This document shows, piece after piece, positions 35,682 to 42,909 of a stretch of 43,040 nt of DNA (position 1 is the stretch's first letter; each line of letters starts with the position of its first letter). The stretch is from Polynucleobacter sp. GTDB taxonomy: Bacteria > Pseudomonadota > Gammaproteobacteria > Burkholderiales > Burkholderiaceae. Both the position numbers and the translations under genes were made by a program. Location: positions 1-43,040 of the forward strand of contig JAUYRJ010000086.1 of assembly GCA_030696845.1 (NCBI GenBank), written 5' to 3'. Below the pieces are notes generated by a model. The model had not been told where the DNA came from. It saw only the letters and a program-made list of their open reading frames with translations, and ran no database searches.

Positions 35682-36311
35682 TTGGATCAAAAAACCTGTA
35701 GCAGCTTTTTGCTTGGCTTACTTTTATTTGGACTCTCTTTATTTGGGATTCAATTTGCAATGGCAACAGAAGAACCCAGTTATCGCATACTAGAACAATC
35801 CGAGCCATTTGAGATTCGGCAATATGATCCTTTGATTGTGGCGCAGGTCGAGGTCAGTGGCGATTTGAGTGAAGCCTCAAGCGCTGGCTTTCGATTGATT
35901 GCCGACTATATTTTTGGTAACAATATTTCGGTACAAAAAGGCAGTCCGAGTATTACGGAACCGGTACCCGAAAAAATTGCGATGACGATTCCCGTGATCG
36001 CGGAAAGCAAAACAGATCAGGCAAGTTGGTTTATTCAGTTTGTGATGCCAAAGCAATATCGATTGGACACCCTGCCAAAACCCAATAATCCGCAAGTCAA
36101 GCTCGTGCAGGTGGGCGCCCAAAAAATGGCAGTGATTCGGTTTTCTGGTTTTGTGGGCGAAGATAAATTACAAGAAAAAACGCAGGCATTAACGGAATGG
36201 ATTAAATCGAAAAATGGAGTGATGGTGGGCAGCGCACGCCTGGCGCGCTATAACCCGCCATGGAGCCTGCCATGGACTCGGCGTAATGAAATTCTGATTC
36301 CCGTTCAGTAA
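35682..36311 (+). CDS. SOUL-type haem-binding protein, exported
   Basis: A 209-residue protein with a signal peptide (hydrophobic core F-L-L-G-L-L-L-F-G-L-S-L-F-G, cleavage near A-M-A) and a SOUL/HBP domain: Y-R-I-L-E-Q-S-E-P-F-E-I-R-Q-Y-D-P near the mature start, A-M-T-I-P-V and the C-terminal R-Y-N-P-P-W. SOUL proteins bind haem or tetrapyrroles. It directly precedes bchI, which may hint at a tetrapyrrole role. The start is uncertain: I chose TTG 35682, behind GGAGG, because upstream starts (TTG 35574, ATG 35595 and 35622) give an unlikely leader. Confidence 0.7.
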   Translation: MDQKTCSSFLLGLLLFGLSLFGIQFAMATEEPSYRILEQSEPFEIRQYDPLIVAQVEVSGDLSEASSAGFRLIADYIFGNNISVQKGSPSITEPVPEKIAMTIPVIAESKTDQASWFIQFVMPKQYRLDTLPKPNNPQVKLVQVGAQKMAVIRFSGFVGEDKLQEKTQALTEWIKSKNGVMVGSARLARYNPPWSLPWTRRNEILIPVQ

Positions 36312-36395
36312 GCGCTTAGCTTAGGATTGATGCTAATAAGCGATTCACCTTATTCGTAGTATGCTTTTAGTGTCTATTTAACCAATCCCCCTCAA

Positions 36396-37415
36396 ATGGC
36401 TTTGAACTTTCCTTTTACCGCAATCGTTGCTCAAGACGAAATGAAGTTGGCTATTGCCATCTCCACAATTGATTCCACTATCGGTGGCGTTCTAATCTTT
36501 GGCGATAGGGGAACGGGCAAGTCGACCACGATTCGGTCTCTGGCCGCCCTATTGCCGCCCATGAAGGTGGTGGCTGCTTGCCCTTATCACTGCGACCCTG
36601 CGGGTCCAGCATTGTGTTTTGAATGCCAAGACCGTATAGCGCGCGGTGAGAAATTAAAGACGGAATTGGCGCCAGTGCCGGTGGTGGATATGCCGCTCGG
36701 TGCGAGCGAAGACCGTGTTGTCGGAGCGCTTGATATTGAAAAAGCCCTCTCACAAGGCATCAAAGTATTTGAGCCGGGCTTGTTAGCAAAAGCGAATCGG
36801 GGTTACTTATACATTGATGAGGTTAATTTACTGGAAGATCACCTGGTTGATTTACTCATTGATGTGGCCGCCTCGGGGGAGAATGTGGTGGAGCGTGAGG
36901 GTCTAAGCATTCGTCATCCGGCGCGCTTTGTTCTCATTGGCAGCGGTAACCCGGAAGAGGGCGAGCTACGCCCGCAAATGCTCGATCGATTCGGTTTATC
37001 GGTCGAAGTCAGAACCCCGCACGATTTAACTCAGCGCGTTGAGATTATCAAACGCCGCGATGCCTTCGAGCGCGATCCAGTAGGATTTCTGAGGCAGTAT
37101 GAGGCGAGTGAAGCGGAATTCAAAGACAGCGTTCTCAGTGCCCGCAAGCGCTTGCCAAAGGTCACGGTAGGGGATGACATATTAATGAAAGCCACTCAAC
37201 TTTGCGCTCAACTCGGCACAGACGGTTTGCGCGGTGAATTAACCTTGATGCGCGGCGTCAGGGCCTTGGCGGCTTATGAGGGGGCTCGTAAGGCTACACT
37301 GACGCACCTGAAGCAATTAGCGCCATTGGCGCTGCGTCACCGTTTGCGCCGCAACCCCTTGGATGACAGCAGTTCCACAACGCGGGTCGAGCGCGTATTG
37401 GCTGAGTTTTTCTGA
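36396..37415 (+). CDS. bchI: Magnesium chelatase ATPase subunit I
   Basis: The AAA+ subunit of the BchHID complex, which inserts Mg into protoporphyrin IX at the start of bacteriochlorophyll synthesis. The 339-residue protein has Walker A G-D-R-G-T-G-K-S-T near residue 31, the L-Y-I-D-E-V-N-L-L Walker B segment, and S-G-N-P-E-E-G-E-L-R-P-Q-M-L-D-R-F. A four-Cys insertion (C-x3-C-x8-C-x2-C, about residues 62-78) is unlike the R. capsulatus protein and could bind zinc or be redox-active. The gene appears intact; bchD follows after 6 bases. Confidence 0.95.
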   Translation: MALNFPFTAIVAQDEMKLAIAISTIDSTIGGVLIFGDRGTGKSTTIRSLAALLPPMKVVAACPYHCDPAGPALCFECQDRIARGEKLKTELAPVPVVDMPLGASEDRVVGALDIEKALSQGIKVFEPGLLAKANRGYLYIDEVNLLEDHLVDLLIDVAASGENVVEREGLSIRHPARFVLIGSGNPEEGELRPQMLDRFGLSVEVRTPHDLTQRVEIIKRRDAFERDPVGFLRQYEASEAEFKDSVLSARKRLPKVTVGDDILMKATQLCAQLGTDGLRGELTLMRGVRALAAYEGARKATLTHLKQLAPLALRHRLRRNPLDDSSSTTRVERVLAEFF

Positions 37416-37421
37416 GTCAAT

Positions 37422-38427
37422 ATGCTTTCTGACGGCGGCCAGTCGATTTGGCATGATGCGCAACTTGCTGCAGCGCTAGTCGCTATTGATTCGCATGGTC
37501 TGGGCGGTATATGCGTTAAGAGTCAGTACGGACCAGTTCGAGATGCATGGTGGCAATTTGTGCAGAGCATGCTGCCGTGTTCCCCTGTTCAGAAAATCCC
37601 CCCTAATACATCAGACGAGCAGCTTCTGGGCGGACTCGATTTAGAGGCGACCCTGGATCAAGGTAAGCCGATTTATAACAGCGGGGTTCTCGCAAGATGT
37701 GATGGTGGATTGGCGCTTCTCCCGATGGCGGAGCGGATGCCATTTTCCACGGTGGCGCTGCTATCGCAAGCGATGGATCGGGGTCGGATTGACTCTGATA
37801 GTCAAGCTGAGCAAAGCGTACGCTGTTTATTTGGTATTGTGGCCTTTGATGAGGGCTTGGGGCCGGATGAGGCAATTCATCCCCGTTTGGCGGAGCGGCT
37901 GGCTTTTCAGATTCACTTAGATCCACTGGGTTTGAATGACTCTCAATCCATATTAGAAATTACTCCTACACTAATCGCTGAGGCAAAAAAAGCACTACCG
38001 CACATTGATTGCGATGCGCGTTTGGTGGAGTCGATCATGCAATCCGCCGCCACCTTTGGGATTGACTCGATTCGGGCTGGCTTATTTGCGATTCGGGCGG
38101 CAAAAGCGTTGGCAGCCTTGCGTAGTCAATCTGCCGTGAGTGAAGATGAGGTAGTGGATGCGGCCCGATTGGTTTTTTCACGCCGTGCGACCCGTATGCC
38201 TACCGCGCATCAGCAAGACCATGAAGAGCAAGAGCCCGCTGATCATTCATCAACACAAGAGGACAGTTCAGATCGCGTGGACCAGGAGCGGCAAGCGGAT
38301 TCGGATCACCAATCGGAGCATGACAAAACTCCGCCCAAAGCAGATCCACCTAGCAGTGATACGCTAGACGAGATGGTGGTCGAGGCCATCCAGGCTGGTA
38401 TTCCTGCGAATCTATTGGCGCAGCTCA
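37422..38427 (+). pseudogene. bchD: Truncated magnesium chelatase subunit D
   Basis: About 335 codons of bchD remain. The N-terminal AAA-like domain (with a degenerate P-loop, as in the family) and most of the acidic, His/Gln-rich linker are present. The C-terminal VWA (integrin-I) domain, which should follow the L-L-A-Q-L segment and carries the MIDAS metal site, is absent. Normal BchD is about 550-600 residues. The frame runs on 24 codons into the IS. Without the VWA domain the subunit should not support Mg chelation. Confidence 0.88.
38424..38427. repeat. Left target-site duplication of the IS (CTCA)
   Basis: CTCA directly precedes the terminal TGAACTG of the IS, and CTCA also directly follows its other end (39697-39700). 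A 4-bp duplication is typical of IS407-group elements. Confidence 0.75.
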
Positions 38428-38479
38428 TGAACTGCCGTCAATTTAGGTCCACGACCAAAGAGAGTTTTTCTATAGTAAA

Positions 38480-39310
38480 TCATTGCAGCAAAATGGGTTG
38501 ATTCTGCAATAGTTTGGGTATTTGGGTTTGGGGTGCTGGTGGTCTGTATCCTAATGCACTATGGGGCCTGACATGGTTATAGTGCTTGACCCATTCCCCG
38601 ACGATGATCTGGGCTTCTTTCAGGCTATAGAAGATCTCACCATCCAAAAGGTTATCTCTGAAGGTGCCATTAAAGCTTTCACAAAAGCCGTTCTCCCAAG
38701 GAGATCCTGGGGTGATGTAAGCGGTTTTGACTCCCATGCCAGATAACCAACTACGCAGTTCCTTGGCAATAAATTCTGGGCCATTATCACTACGGATGTA
38801 CTCCGGGATGCCGTGCATGATCATGGCGTTCGCTAGTTGTTCAATCACTTGAACCGATCCAATCCTTCTAGCGCAGTGGATCGTTAAGCATTTCCTGGTG
38901 AACTCATCAATCATGGTGAGCATCCGGATCTTGCCACCATAAGCATCTCTGATAAAGACAAAATCGTAGCTCCACACATGGTTGGGGTGAGTCGCTCGCA
39001 GGCGCATGCAGCTTCCATCGTTTAGCCAGAGCCTGCCTCTAGGGGGTTGCTTTTGTGGGATCTTCAGGCCTTCCTCTCGCCAGATGCGAGCGACCTTGCT
39101 TGTCGTAGCTTGTCCCCAACCGCTATTACGCATCATGCCTGCAATAAATCGATAACCATATCGGCCATAGGTGCCGGCCATCCGAATCACTTCAGCTCTG
39201 AGCGGCTCTTCATCACTTCTTGGCAATGGCATATAGCGATACGCGGTTCTTGATAGCCCTACTAATTCACAAGCTAAGCGCTCCGATGCTGAGTATTTCT
39301 GTATCAACAC
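38480..39310 (-). CDS. IS3-family transposase OrfB (DDE integrase core)
   Basis: A 276-residue frame with the rve integrase core: S-Y-D-F-V-F (first Asp), R-S-D-N-G-P-E-F (second Asp), and W-E-N-G-F-C-E-S-F-N-G (catalytic Glu). G-R-Y-G-Y-R near the N-terminus is the IS3-family HTH_21-type segment. Its own GTG start at 39310 is doubtful, because the frame is open upstream to the frameshift site, so the active transposase is probably the OrfAB fusion. Confidence 0.93.
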   Translation of the reverse strand: MLIQKYSASERLACELVGLSRTAYRYMPLPRSDEEPLRAEVIRMAGTYGRYGYRFIAGMMRNSGWGQATTSKVARIWREEGLKIPQKQPPRGRLWLNDGSCMRLRATHPNHVWSYDFVFIRDAYGGKIRMLTMIDEFTRKCLTIHCARRIGSVQVIEQLANAMIMHGIPEYIRSDNGPEFIAKELRSWLSGMGVKTAYITPGSPWENGFCESFNGTFRDNLLDGEIFYSLKEAQIIVGEWVKHYNHVRPHSALGYRPPAPQTQIPKLLQNQPILLQ

Positions 39311-39339
39311 CTGAGCAGCTGTCTTGCGTTTAGCAGGGC

Positions 39340-39621
39340 TTAGAAGTTTCCCTTAATGACTTCCTTAAGCATGACTTCGCGTAGCGATAAGTCCGCTACG
39401 AGTTTCTTAAGCCGGGTATTTTCCAGCTCCAGATCTTTGTACTTTTTAGCTTGATCGACCTTCATGCCGCCGTACATTTTTCTCCAGCGATAGTAGCTTT
39501 GCTCAACAGTACCCACTTCTTTGCAAGCCTGGGCGAGGGTTTTGCCATTGGTAGTTAACACATCGATTTGACGCAATAAGGTGACGATTTGCTCGGGTTT
39601 AAGACGTTGGCCTTTTGCCAT
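39340..39621 (-). CDS. IS3-family transposase OrfA
   Basis: A 93-residue protein with an N-terminal helix-turn-helix (M-A-K-G-Q-R-L-K-P-E-Q-I-V-T-L-L-R-Q) and a C-terminal leucine-zipper-like coiled coil. It binds the IS ends and forms the first part of the OrfAB transposase. AGGAGCG lies 6 bases before the ATG. Confidence 0.92.
   Translation of the reverse strand: MAKGQRLKPEQIVTLLRQIDVLTTNGKTLAQACKEVGTVEQSYYRWRKMYGGMKVDQAKKYKDLELENTRLKKLVADLSLREVMLKEVIKGNF
39346..39352 (-). other. Programmed -1 frameshift site GGGAAAC
   Basis: In the orfA frame, codons GGA and AAC form the slippery heptamer G-GGA-AAC (X-XXY-YYZ), two codons before the orfA stop. Slipping back one base continues into the open orfB frame, giving a fused OrfAB transposase. 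Confidence 0.75.
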
Positions 39622-39696
39622 ATGTAGCGCTCCTTTAAGTGAGAGATTATCAAAAATCCTCTCTTTTGGAGTGGTGCTAAAAATTAGGTCAGTTCA

Positions 39697-39700
39697 CTCA
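39697..39700. repeat. Right target-site duplication of the IS (CTCA)
   Basis: Identical to the four bases at 38424-38427 on the other side of the element, directly after the terminal CA of the IS. Confidence 0.75.
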
Positions 39701-39972
39701 CGAGTGTGCTTCAGGTAGGACTGAATCAGTTCCGATTCATGACGAAATCGCTGCGCATTGACCTCGTTATCAAAGACGCAAAATAAACCCTGCTTATGCA
39801 AGCTAGGTTTAGTGCTGAATCCGCCGCCATGACCTGAGCCGAGGACTTTAAAAAATTGTAAACCGGGTACGCCATACAAAGGAAAGCGACCAATCACGTA
39901 GCGCGATAAGCCCCACCAGAAAGAGTCTGGAGCAATGTCGACGAGTACTAATACTGCGGTCTGATTGCTCAT
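39697..39972 (-). pseudogene. crtA: Truncated spheroidene monooxygenase
   Basis: The first 92 codons match the N-terminal part of CrtA: W-G-L-S-R-Y-V-I-G-R-F-P-L, P-G-L-Q-F-F-K-V-L-G-S-G-H-G-G-G-F and the following alpha/beta segment. CrtA is about 240 residues and makes spheroidenone-type keto-carotenoids. About 150 residues are missing. The stop codon is provided by the terminal TGA of the IS. It lies 11 bases downstream of ppsR on the same strand, so the original order was aerR-ppsR-crtA. Confidence 0.82.
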
Positions 39973-39983
39973 CTAGGCATGAC

Positions 39984-41405
39984 CTAAGAGTCGTTATCTT
40001 CGGATGCGCTATTCTCAATGATGCCAAAGCGACGCATTTTAATGTAAAGACCCTGACGCGATAAGCCAAGCAATTCAGCGGCGGAGGCGCGATTAGACAT
40101 CGTCAGCTCCAACGCAGAAATGATGCACAGCTTTTCAATAATATCGGTGGTTTCGGTGACAATTTCTTTGAGCGGCACTTTGCCAACCAATTCGGTTAGG
40201 TGACGAGCATTCTTTTCGATATTGCTTGGTGTAGGCCCGGCTTGTGTAACTCGCTTTGAAATACTTCGAATGCTAAAGGCAAAGGCAGGGGGATTATGGG
40301 AACGAATATCCACTCCTGAAATCTCCGCTTCGAGCGGCGAGCCGCCATCATCTGAGGTGATCGTGGTGGCGTAATTTTTAATCGATCCGTGTTCACGTAG
40401 TGTGTTGAGAATAATCCGCAGATCAATGGTAGAGCGCCCGAGCCACTGCTCTAAGGATTTTCCGATAACGTATTCTGCCTGTGCGGAATGGGTCATCTGC
40501 ACAAATGCTTTGTTCGATGAGATTATTAAACCTTGGAGATTAGTGATCACAAAGGCATCATTTGATTCATCGATTGCTTTAAGGAGTAAGGAGCTATGCT
40601 CCCCTTGATTAATCGACGTTGGATTAATTGATAGGGGATTTAGGCTGATCAGGTAAACACTCTGTCGACCTTCTCGGAGTAGGGCGCTCGAGATTTCCAC
40701 TTCATCGTTGGAGTTTTGGAGGTGGGCTGTCCGATTCTGCTGGAGATTGCCGATCTTAAATTCGGCAAAATAGTCATGAATCGATTCTTGATCCGCTTTT
40801 GAAAAGAGATCTACAACCAGCTTACCAATGAGTTTTTTTGAGTCGCCAAGTAAGTTTCCAGACGCTTTATTGGCTTCCAAAATTTTTAAGGTTTGACTAT
40901 CAATCAATAAATAGGCTTGATCGGTGATGTTAAAGAGTTGTGAATATCGATTTTCAATGGCGTGCAAGCGGGTGTAATCGCGCTCGATTTCTTGTTGGGC
41001 GTCGACGAGGCGTTGCTGAAGCGTAGAAATACTCCGCAAATCCCTTCCAATGGCTAATATTTTTTGTTGCTTTGGAAGATGAAGCGTGCTGAATAAGATA
41101 GGTAAAGACTTTCCGTCGGAAAGTAGTTGATTAATTTGCCGCCACTTTTGTGCGCCTTCTGTTATTTCTGAGTCCAATAAGGCATGCACTTTTGGATGAC
41201 TGTCGATTGCAATCGTGTCCATCCACTTTTTGCCGATTAAATCCGAGCCATCGTCAATACCGATTTTTTCACCATGAATAACGTCATGAATTTTTCCGCT
41301 GGTATCGAGAACAAAAACCACATCAGCCGCATACGAAACGAGTGAGATGGCGGCCTTAATATCGACCGAATCTAAAAGATCTTTTGGGTAATCGGTTGGT
41401 GCCAT
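39984..41405 (-). CDS. ppsR: PpsR/CrtJ transcriptional regulator
   Basis: A repressor of photosynthesis genes under oxygen and light control. The 473-residue protein has three PAS-like regions (about 20-125, 155-250, 275-385) joined by a Q-rich helix (L-Q-Q-R-L-V-D-A-Q-Q-E-I-E-R), and a C-terminal Fis-type helix-turn-helix N-R-A-S-A-A-E-L-L-G-L-S-R-Q-G-L-Y. The redox Cys before the HTH is present (near residue 427), but it is the only Cys; Rhodobacter PpsR has a second one for an internal disulfide. I chose ATG 41405 (M-A-P-T-D-Y-P), 25 bases after the aerR stop; the open frame extends into aerR. It appears intact. Confidence 0.93.
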   Translation of the reverse strand: MAPTDYPKDLLDSVDIKAAISLVSYAADVVFVLDTSGKIHDVIHGEKIGIDDGSDLIGKKWMDTIAIDSHPKVHALLDSEITEGAQKWRQINQLLSDGKSLPILFSTLHLPKQQKILAIGRDLRSISTLQQRLVDAQQEIERDYTRLHAIENRYSQLFNITDQAYLLIDSQTLKILEANKASGNLLGDSKKLIGKLVVDLFSKADQESIHDYFAEFKIGNLQQNRTAHLQNSNDEVEISSALLREGRQSVYLISLNPLSINPTSINQGEHSSLLLKAIDESNDAFVITNLQGLIISSNKAFVQMTHSAQAEYVIGKSLEQWLGRSTIDLRIILNTLREHGSIKNYATTITSDDGGSPLEAEISGVDIRSHNPPAFAFSIRSISKRVTQAGPTPSNIEKNARHLTELVGKVPLKEIVTETTDIIEKLCIISALELTMSNRASAAELLGLSRQGLYIKMRRFGIIENSASEDNDS

Positions 41406-41430
41406 TAGGTAGACTTTTTTAATTATTATT

Positions 41431-42315
41431 TTAGGCTGAAGAAGGGGCACCCACTTCGGTCGTTACGTTTAAAATACGATTTAGCTGATGCAGGGCTTCT
41501 TCAGGTGTACTTGATTTGATATCTGCTTTGATATGACCAAAACATGTAGCGTCGTTATTATAAAGAGATCCACCGACCAGAACAATAATTTCGGGGTTTA
41601 GCGACCGTTTTCGTATGATCTGAATCAATTCAGGCAGTTGATCGAGTTGCTCATAGTCTGCGATGGATAGGGCAACTGCGGTTAATAGCTTGGAGGCGAT
41701 TGTTTTCTTAATGTATTCAATGCTGGGAACGCTTTCATTGAACACGCTCCAACCAGCCCAAGTGAAAAAATTAGCCAAAATTAATGGGCCTAATGTGTGG
41801 TGTGAACCGGGCGAGGCGCTAATTAATATTCGCTTCGTTAGCGTAGAGTCAACCTTGGTTTCTTGAAATAAATGATCAAGGCTATAGATCATTTTTTGTA
41901 ATCGCCCTGTGGCAATCGTCACCTCTGTAAAACTTAAGCTGTCGCTTACCCATTGCTCGCCGAGTTTGCGCGCGATGCGTGGTATTAGATCGAGCACGAT
42001 GGAATCTACACTCACTCCTAAATTTAATAACTCGGCTATAAACTGTTCCGTTTGCTGTGGACCTTCGTTTGTAATAAGCGAAACAAACCGATTCGCGTGG
42101 TCTTCAATGATTTGCCAAGTCAGATGAGCAGAAGAATGGGGCCGCAAGTTCAGCTCACCCGACTCCAAAATGGTGTTGAGTAGTCGGTCCTCAATCCAAT
42201 CGCGGTTACCCACTTGATTTACTCGACCAACCCCTTTCACCATGGCTAGCACCTTGCCCGTATCTAAGGTGGCGGGGTCAACCGACGGTGTTTGGTTTTC
42301 TTTCTTCGCCAGCAT
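41431..42315 (-). CDS. aerR: AerR/PpaA-type antirepressor with B12-binding domain
   Basis: A 294-residue regulator that in other phototrophs binds PpsR/CrtJ and, with cobalamin, relieves repression. The C-terminal half has a Rossmann-like B12-binding fold with S-P-G-S-H-H-T-L-G, in place of the classical D-x-H-x-x-G, and V-L-V-G-G-S-L later. The N-terminal half contains a helical domain (L-D-L-I-P-R-I-A-R-K-L-G-E-Q-W near residue 107). It is full length and divergent from bchF, upstream of ppsR, the usual order in PpsR loci. Confidence 0.9.
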   Translation of the reverse strand: MLAKKENQTPSVDPATLDTGKVLAMVKGVGRVNQVGNRDWIEDRLLNTILESGELNLRPHSSAHLTWQIIEDHANRFVSLITNEGPQQTEQFIAELLNLGVSVDSIVLDLIPRIARKLGEQWVSDSLSFTEVTIATGRLQKMIYSLDHLFQETKVDSTLTKRILISASPGSHHTLGPLILANFFTWAGWSVFNESVPSIEYIKKTIASKLLTAVALSIADYEQLDQLPELIQIIRKRSLNPEIIVLVGGSLYNNDATCFGHIKADIKSSTPEEALHQLNRILNVTTEVGAPSSA

Positions 42316-42363
42316 AGATAGCTTCTATTTTCGTAGGGTGTAAAAAAATAAACTTGGTTAGAA

Positions 42364-42381
42364 TGTAAAGCAATTATTACA
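42364..42381. promoter_or_regulatory. PpsR binding site, perfect TGT-N12-ACA
   Basis: TGTAAAGCAATTATTACA matches the PpsR/CrtJ consensus exactly. It lies 49 bases before the aerR start and 140 before the bchF start, so it may serve both divergent promoters. Confidence 0.7.
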
Positions 42382-42421
42382 GTTGCAATCTAACACGGGT
42401 AATAAAAACATGAAATATTGG

Positions 42422-42439
42422 GGTAAACCCTGTATTACA
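42422..42439. promoter_or_regulatory. PpsR-like site, one mismatch
   Basis: GGT-N12-ACA (GTAA...TTAC core) differs from the consensus by the first base only. It starts 58 bases after the first site. Confidence 0.45.
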
Positions 42440-42474
42440 TAGGGTAAATACGGTATTTTGTAAAGTAAATTAGT

Positions 42475-42492
42475 CGTAAAGTTTTGTTTACA
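42475..42492. promoter_or_regulatory. PpsR-like site, one mismatch, near bchF
   Basis: CGT-N12-ACA with core GTAAA...TTTAC differs from the consensus by the first base only. It ends 28 bases before the bchF start, where it could block the promoter. Confidence 0.5.
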
Positions 42493-42520
42493 TAGTACGC
42501 ACAAAACGGAGCAGTTCATC

Positions 42521-42909
42521 GTGAGCAAGTTTAGTAAACCCCTTTACACAGAAGAGCAGCGCAAACGGCGCAATGCATCTGTGTGGACGCTCGTGCAAGG
42601 CATTCTTGCTCCCGTTCAATTTCTGGTCTTTGTGATCAGTTTTTGTTTAGTGGTGCGCTATCTCTTTACAGGTAATGGCTATGAAGCGGCAACGGTATCA
42701 ATCGTGATCAAAACGGTTCTGCTGTACCTCATCATGATTACCGGCTCCATTTGGGAAAAGGTGGTCTTTGGAAAATATTTATTTGCCAAGAGCTTCTTTT
42801 GGGAGGATGTCTTCAGCATGCTCGTCTTGGCATTGCATACGGCCTATTTGTATTGTTTGTGGACTGGAAAGCTAAATTCAATCGAGCTAATTTATTTGGC
42901 ACTTGCGGC
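42521..42909 (+). pseudogene. bchF: 2-vinyl bacteriochlorophyllide hydratase, truncated by IS
   Basis: BchF hydrates the 3-vinyl group in bacteriochlorophyll synthesis. About 130 codons are left: GTG start (GGAG 9 bases upstream), Y-T-E-E-Q-R-K-R-R-N-A-S-V-W near the start, three hydrophobic spans, and W-E-D-V-F-S-M-L-V-L-A-L-H-T near residue 105. Family length is about 160-175, so the last span is missing. The IS begins at 42910 and the frame stops a few codons inside it. Confidence 0.85.

Larger units (their letters stand above)
38428..39696 (-). mobile_element. Complete IS3-family element (IS407-like), 1269 bp
   Basis: Ends are TGAACTGCCG on the left and, reading inward from the right end, TGAACTGACC, with imperfect inverted repeats of about 28 bases and TG...CA termini. 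It carries orfA and orfB on the minus strand with a -1 frameshift signal. It is flanked by the direct repeat CTCA. Left of it is truncated bchD, right of it truncated crtA. A second copy begins at 42910 in the same orientation, identical over the 131 visible bases. Confidence 0.92.
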
